This document shows positions 60,075 through 64,000 of a DNA stretch of 64,000 nt, one piece after another. Below the pieces are notes generated by a model. The model had not been told where the DNA came from. It did no database searches and saw only the letters and a list, made by a program, of their open reading frames with translations. The translations under genes were made by a program, and so were the position numbers. This stretch comes from Lysobacter dokdonensis DS-58 (lineage in GTDB: Bacteria > Pseudomonadota > Gammaproteobacteria > Xanthomonadales > Xanthomonadaceae). The stretch covers positions 1 to 64,000 of the forward strand of contig NZ_JRKJ01000025.1 of the NCBI RefSeq assembly GCF_000770795.1, given 5' to 3'. Each line of letters begins with the position of its first letter. Positions within the stretch are counted from its first letter, which is position 1.

Positions 60075-61436
60075 ATGGCCGAAGCGATCCGCCACGAGAA
60101 GACCGCGCGACAGCTGCGTCTGCTATCGGACGCGCTCGACAGCGGCCGCCTCGGGCCCGTGCGGCGCCTCGTCAACACGCTCTCCCCTGCCGAGATCGGC
60201 AACCTCCTCGAATCCCTCCCGCCCGCCAAGCGCACGGTGGTGTGGGGCCTGGTCGATCCCGAGGACGACGGTGAAGTGCTGGTCCACGTCGGCGACGACG
60301 TGCGCGAAAGCCTGCTGGCCGAGATGGACCCCGACGAAATCGTCGCGGCCGTCGAGGACCTCGACATCGACGACCTCGCGGACCTGGTCGAAGACTTGCC
60401 GGACACCGTCATCGACGAAGTCCTCAAGTCGATGGACCGCGAGAACCGCGAGCGCCTGGAGCAGGTGCTGTCCTACGACGAGGACACGGCCGGCCGCCTG
60501 ATGAACCCCGACGTGGTGACGGTGCGCACCGACACCACGGTCGACGTCGTCCTGCGTTACCTGCGCCTGCGCGGCGAATTGCCGGACCACACCGACCATC
60601 TGTACGTGGTCAGCCGTCGCCATCAGTACCTCGGGCGCATCGCGTTGCAGTCGCTGCTCACGCACGAGCCCGGCACCGCGATCAACCAGCTGATCGACGA
60701 CGAACAACCCGCCATCGGCGTGGACGAGTCGTCGGAAGAAGTCGCGCGCCAGTTCTCCGACCACGACTGGATCAGTGCGCCCGTCGTCGACGACAACAAC
60801 ATCCTGCTCGGCCGCATCACCATCGACGACGTCGTCGACATCATCCGCGAACAGGCCGAACACCAGGTGCTCGGCGCCGCGGGCCTCGACGAAGACGAAG
60901 ACCTCTTCTCGCCCGTGCGCCGCGCCTTCCGCCGCCGCCTGCTGTGGCTGTCGATCAACCTCGGCACGGCGTTCCTCGCCGCGAGCGTCGTCGGCCAGTT
61001 CGAAGGCACCATCGAGAAGATCGTCGCCCTCGCCGTGCTGATGCCCATCGTCGCGGGCATGGGCGGCAACGCGGGCACGCAGGTGCTCGCGCTGATGGTG
61101 CGCGGGCTGGCGCTCGGCCAGGTCGGCGCATCGAACGTGCAGGTCCTGCTGTGGAAGGAGCTGCGCGTGGCGTTGATGAACGGCCTGAGCCTGGGCATCG
61201 TGCTCGGCGCGATCGTCTACTTCTGGTTCGGCGACGCCGTGCTCTCGCTGGTCATCGCCTCGGCGCTCACCATCAACCTGGTCTTCGCCGCGAGCGCCGG
61301 CGTGATCGTCCCGCTGACGTTGAAGCGCATGGGCTTCGATCCCGCACTTGCCGGCGGCGTGATCCTCACCACGGTCACCGACGTGATGGGGTTCCTCGCA
61401 TTCCTGGGATTGGCGACGCTCGTACTGCTGCGCTGA
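60075..61436 (+). CDS. mgtE: magnesium transporter MgtE
   Basis: A 453-residue MgtE. The N-terminal superhelical domain (about 1-130), a pair of CBS motifs (about 135-265, with LYVVSRRHQYLGRIAL and WISAPVVDDNNILLGRI) and five membrane helices (about 280-450) are visible. The first helix is preceded by EDLFSPVRRAFRRRLLWL. The pore motif PIVAGMGGNAGTQ is intact. Magnesium inside the cell closes the gate through the CBS dimer. The gene is placed after the PTS genes, as in other Xanthomonads. Confidence 0.96.
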   Translation: MAEAIRHEKTARQLRLLSDALDSGRLGPVRRLVNTLSPAEIGNLLESLPPAKRTVVWGLVDPEDDGEVLVHVGDDVRESLLAEMDPDEIVAAVEDLDIDDLADLVEDLPDTVIDEVLKSMDRENRERLEQVLSYDEDTAGRLMNPDVVTVRTDTTVDVVLRYLRLRGELPDHTDHLYVVSRRHQYLGRIALQSLLTHEPGTAINQLIDDEQPAIGVDESSEEVARQFSDHDWISAPVVDDNNILLGRITIDDVVDIIREQAEHQVLGAAGLDEDEDLFSPVRRAFRRRLLWLSINLGTAFLAASVVGQFEGTIEKIVALAVLMPIVAGMGGNAGTQVLALMVRGLALGQVGASNVQVLLWKELRVALMNGLSLGIVLGAIVYFWFGDAVLSLVIASALTINLVFAASAGVIVPLTLKRMGFDPALAGGVILTTVTDVMGFLAFLGLATLVLLR

Positions 61437-61445
61437 CGTTGCGCT

Positions 61446-61476
61446 CTCCCCCGGCCCCCTGTGCCGAAGGGAGCGG
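61446..61476. repeat. loose relative of the intergenic GC palindrome
   Basis: TCCCCCGGCCCCCTGTGCCG followed by AAGGGAGCGG forms an imperfect inverted repeat (CCCCCT / AAGGGAG) and shares the CCCGGCCC word with the copy near 22113. It lies between mgtE and the TPR gene. Weak evidence. Confidence 0.25.
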
Positions 61477-61543
61477 GAACGACCCCGTTGCGCTTCGTCG
61501 TCCGTAGAATCAGGGACTCAACCGCCTGGGGAGGCGACGCCGG

Positions 61544-62281
61544 ATGCGCACCATCGTATTGCTGTCACTGCTGTTGGCCACGTCCGCGCATGCGCAGGAT
61601 CCGGCGGCGGTCGATCCCGACTCGATCAGCACGACCACCACGTACTACGCGCTGCGCGACGCACAGGAAGCGCTCGGCAAGCAATGGCGCGAGGATTACA
61701 ACGCAGCCAAGGATGCGATGGACGCACAGCGCACGGACGAAGCGGCGCGGACGTTCGCGAAGATCCTCGCCGCCTGCGAGGGCTATGCACGCCCCGGCCT
61801 GCGCGTGATCGCCGCGCACGACGCGGACGAGTACGTGCGCGCCGCGGCACGGACCGCCGACGGCACGCCCACCGAGTGGCTGGACATGGTCTGCCCGCGC
61901 GCCGCCACCGATTCCGCCTACCTGGCCGTCGAAGCGAAAGACTTCGATGGCGCGCTCGCCCGCATCCGCCAGGCGAGCGAATGGGCGCCGCTGTGGGCCG
62001 ATCCGCACAACGAGCACGGTTTCGTCCTCGGCCAGTTGCAGCGCCGCGAGGAAGCGCTCGTGCAGTATCGCGAAGCGATCGACCTGGCGACCGCCTCCGG
62101 CGACAAGCCCGTGCTGGCGATGGCGTGGCGCGGCGTCGGATTCCAGTCGAGCGAGCTCGGGCGTTGGAACGACGCACGCGCGGCGTATCGACGTTCGCTC
62201 GAAGTCGAACCGGGCAACCAGCTGGCGAAGGACGAACTGGCGTGGATCGACCGCCAGGATCCCGCCGGCGCGTCGAACTGA
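61544..62281 (+). CDS. exported tetratricopeptide-repeat protein
   Basis: A 245-residue protein with signal peptide (IVLLSLLLATSAHAQD). Two or three TPR-like helix pairs lie in the C-terminal half (about 130-240: FDGALARIRQASEWAPLWAD, HNEHGFVLGQLQRREEALVQ, MAWRGVGFQSSELGRWNDAR). Likely a scaffolding protein of the periplasm; no partner is evident. A TAGAAT hexamer lies 34 bases before the ATG. It is convergent with pyrB, three bases apart. Confidence 0.82.
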   Translation: MRTIVLLSLLLATSAHAQDPAAVDPDSISTTTTYYALRDAQEALGKQWREDYNAAKDAMDAQRTDEAARTFAKILAACEGYARPGLRVIAAHDADEYVRAAARTADGTPTEWLDMVCPRAATDSAYLAVEAKDFDGALARIRQASEWAPLWADPHNEHGFVLGQLQRREEALVQYREAIDLATASGDKPVLAMAWRGVGFQSSELGRWNDARAAYRRSLEVEPGNQLAKDELAWIDRQDPAGASN

Positions 62282-62284
62282 CGA

Positions 62285-63232
62285 TCAGGCGCCCAGCAAC
62301 ACTTCCAGCACGGCCATGCGCGCGGCCACGCCGTTCGCGACCTGGCGCAGGATGAGCGATTGCGGGCCATCGGCGACGTCGTCGTCGATTTCCACGCCGC
62401 GGTTCATCGGCCCCGGATGCAGCACCACGGCATCCGGCGCCGCGCGGCGCAGGCGCGTGGCGGTCAGGCCGTAGTCGCGGTGGTAGTCGGTGAGCGAACC
62501 GACGAGGCCTTCTTCCATCCGCTCGCGCTGCAGGCGCAGCATCATGATCGCGTCGACGCCGTCGAGCGCCGCGTCGAAATCCTGCGTCACCGTGCAGCCT
62601 TCGAGCGTGGCGTCCGTCGGCAGCAACGACTGCGGGCCGCACACGCGGATTTCGCCGGTGCCGAGCGTGCGCAGCGCGTGCAGGTCCGTTCGCGCGACGC
62701 GCGAATGCTTCACGTCGCCGACGATGGCGACTTTCAGTTTCGAGAAATCCGTGCCCTTCGCCTGGCGCAGCGTGAGCATGTCGAGCAGGCCCTGCGTCGG
62801 ATGCGCGATGCGGCCGTCGCCGGCGTTGACCAGCGCGGTGCCGGGGCGCGCCTGCGCGGCGAGCGCGGCGACCGCGCCGTCTTCCTTGTGGCGCACGACG
62901 AACCCGTGTACGCCCATCGCTTCGAGCGTGCGCATCGTGTCGCGCGCGGTTTCGCCCTTGCTCGTCGAGGAGGTCGAGGCGTCGAACGTCAGCACGTCGG
63001 CGCCCAGGCGTTGCGCGGCGATCTGGAAACTCGAGCGCGTGCGCGTCGAGGGCTCGAAGAACAGCGTGCACACCGTGCGGCCGACGAGCGTGCTGCGCAG
63101 CGAAGTATCTCCGCGGCGGTCGTCGAAACTTTGCGCGAGGTCGAGCAGGCGCACGAGCACCGTGCGCGGCAGGCCTTCGAGCGTGAGGAAATGGCGCAGG
63201 CGTCCCTGCGCATCCACCTGGGCAACGGTCAC
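62285..63232 (-). CDS. pyrB: aspartate carbamoyltransferase catalytic subunit
   Basis: GTG at 63232, within a GTGA overlap with ruvX, gives 315 residues, the normal catalytic-subunit length; the frame is open further upstream only in ruvX. It forms carbamoyl aspartate from carbamoyl phosphate and aspartate. FFEPSTRTRSSF (about 58-69), the mobile-loop STSSTSKGET and the C-terminal HPGPMNRGVEI are the binding signatures. No pyrI or inactive dihydroorotase gene is adjacent in this window. It follows ruvX in the algH-ruvX-pyrB order seen in Gammaproteobacteria. Confidence 0.96.
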   Translation of the reverse strand: MTVAQVDAQGRLRHFLTLEGLPRTVLVRLLDLAQSFDDRRGDTSLRSTLVGRTVCTLFFEPSTRTRSSFQIAAQRLGADVLTFDASTSSTSKGETARDTMRTLEAMGVHGFVVRHKEDGAVAALAAQARPGTALVNAGDGRIAHPTQGLLDMLTLRQAKGTDFSKLKVAIVGDVKHSRVARTDLHALRTLGTGEIRVCGPQSLLPTDATLEGCTVTQDFDAALDGVDAIMMLRLQRERMEEGLVGSLTDYHRDYGLTATRLRRAAPDAVVLHPGPMNRGVEIDDDVADGPQSLILRQVANGVAARMAVLEVLLGA

Positions 63233-63741
63233 TCGGCGGCTCCGCTGGATGTGAGTGTGGGTGCGCTGCCGTTGGGCAGCATTTCGACGCTGTCGTCGAC
63301 GCGGATCGCATCCTGCGGCGCGGCGAGCCAGCGTTCGATGATCACGGCGGCGGCCACGGCGTCGAGCGCGGCGGCATCGCGGCGCTTCTTGCGGCCTTCG
63401 GCGCGGTCGGCGGCGAAGCGTTGCGCGGCTTCGATGGAACTGGCGCGTTCGTCGACGAGCACCACCGGCAAGCGGTAGCGTGCGTGCAGTTCGCGCGCGA
63501 ACTGGTGCGCGCGGCGGCGGATCGGCTGGTCGCCGCCGTCCATCGTCATCGGATCGCCGACGACGAGGCCATCGGGACGCCATTCGGCGCGCAGGCGGTC
63601 GATGGCGGCCCAGTCGGGGCCGTTGGCATGCACGTCGATCACCGCGAGCGCACGTGCGCCACTGCCGAACGCGCTACCCACGGCAACGCCGATGCGCCGC
63701 GCGCCCACATCGAACCCGAGTACGGTGCCGTCGAGTCGCAT
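63229..63741 (-). CDS. ruvX: Holliday junction resolvase-like RuvX/YqgF
   Basis: A 170-residue RNase H-fold protein. The N-terminal VLGFDVGARRIGVAVG carries the first catalytic Asp11; LVVGDPMTMDG, DERASSIEA and DAVAAAVI hold the others. It has been connected to 16S rRNA processing and to Holliday-junction resolution. The start shares one base with the algH stop, and the stop overlaps pyrB by GTGA. Confidence 0.95.
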   Translation of the reverse strand: MRLDGTVLGFDVGARRIGVAVGSAFGSGARALAVIDVHANGPDWAAIDRLRAEWRPDGLVVGDPMTMDGGDQPIRRRAHQFARELHARYRLPVVLVDERASSIEAAQRFAADRAEGRKKRRDAAALDAVAAAVIIERWLAAPQDAIRVDDSVEMLPNGSAPTLTSSGAAE

Positions 63742-64000
63742 CAGGCGTGCCCGCTGTAGTCAGCCAGCTGCGCGAGGTTCACGCCGATGCTGCCGGCGGC
63801 TGCGCGCCAGCGCGATTCGATCGGCGTGGCGAACAGCAGGCCCGGGTCCATCGGCACCAGCAGCCAGCTGTCTTCCGTGAGTTCGTTCTCGAGCTGGCCG
63901 GCGCCCCAGCCCGCGCAACCCAGGGCGACGATGACGTTCTTCGGGCCCGCGCCCGCGGCCATCGCTTCGAGGATGTCGCGCGACGTTGTGACGTAGAGCC
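63741..64000 (-). CDS. algH: YqgE/AlgH family protein (5' part outside the window)
   Basis: The C-terminal 86 codons or so of a UPF0301 protein, read leftwards from the right edge to a stop at 63741. The visible residues [19 protein letters not shown] then [29 protein letters not shown] and [13 protein letters not shown] match the AlgH/YqgE family. Function is not firmly established (linked to alginate regulation in Pseudomonas). It heads the algH-ruvX-pyrB operon; its start lies beyond base 64000. Confidence 0.92.
   Translation of the reverse strand, partial: LYVTTSRDILEAMAAGAGPKNVIVALGCAGWGAGQLENELTEDSWLLVPMDPGLLFATPIESRWRAAAGSIGVNLAQLADYSGHA

Overview
The window is chromosomal DNA of a high-GC gammaproteobacterium, most likely a Xanthomonadaceae member close to Lysobacter or Xanthomonas. 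This is inferred from gene content, not from a database search. The pointers are: MurL next to an L-Glu-type MurD; a bifunctional aspartokinase/diaminopimelate decarboxylase; a SUF operon led by an Rrf2 regulator and ending in GNAT and Rieske genes; a CysN-CysC fusion; a XanB-type bifunctional mannose enzyme; HPr kinase in a proteobacterial rpoN cluster; and nearly uniform G/C at third codon positions. I see no insertion sequence, prophage, CRISPR array, tRNA or rRNA. It reads as core chromosome with dense, often overlapping genes.

Layout. 1-4.7 kb: possible tail of a truncated gene, a LuxR-type response regulator, a PilZ protein, and gcvP preceded by a tandem glycine riboswitch (minus strand). 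4.7-12 kb: polyprenyl synthase, a secreted dienelactone-hydrolase-like protein, then a tightly overlapping minus-strand operon lysA fusion-murL-murD2 that serves the peptidoglycan stem peptide. 12-22 kb: mixed housekeeping and envelope genes (PhzF-like, glycine-zipper protein, OsmC, an EF-G paralogue, HU with a histone-like tail, lipoproteins, a DUF5916 protein, a SET-domain methyltransferase, a c-type cytochrome). 22-28.2 kb: SUF Fe-S cluster operon with a recognisable promoter and palindromic operator. 28.2-32.1 kb: iron-uptake group (TonB receptor behind a Fur-like box, PiuC hydroxylase, PepSY membrane protein), followed by HutD.

33-41 kb: ComEA-like protein, M20 peptidase, small membrane protein, sulfate activation (cysD, cysNC), XanB, and the MurNAc recycling pair amgK-murU. 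41-47.5 kb: hda, a PerM-type permease and DUF2066 on the minus strand; purM-purN and two DUF3108 paralogues on the plus strand. 47.5-49.3 kb: ibaG-murA-DUF2277 (minus). 49.4-59.9 kb: a long plus-strand run kdsD-kdsC-lptC-lptA-lptB-rpoN-hpf-ptsN-hprK-rapZ-EIIA-HPr-EI, joining LPS synthesis and export to sigma-54 and a permease-less regulatory PTS. 60-64 kb: mgtE and a TPR protein (plus), then pyrB-ruvX-algH (minus), the last cut by the window edge.

Taken together the window is rich in envelope biogenesis: UDP-MurNAc formation (murA), stem-peptide assembly by L-Glu addition and epimerisation (murD2, murL), DAP-to-lysine flux (lysA fusion), MurNAc salvage (amgK, murU), Kdo supply and LPS transport (kdsD, kdsC, lptCAB), undecaprenyl or quinone side-chain chemistry (ispB-like) and control of amino-sugar metabolism (rapZ, ptsN).
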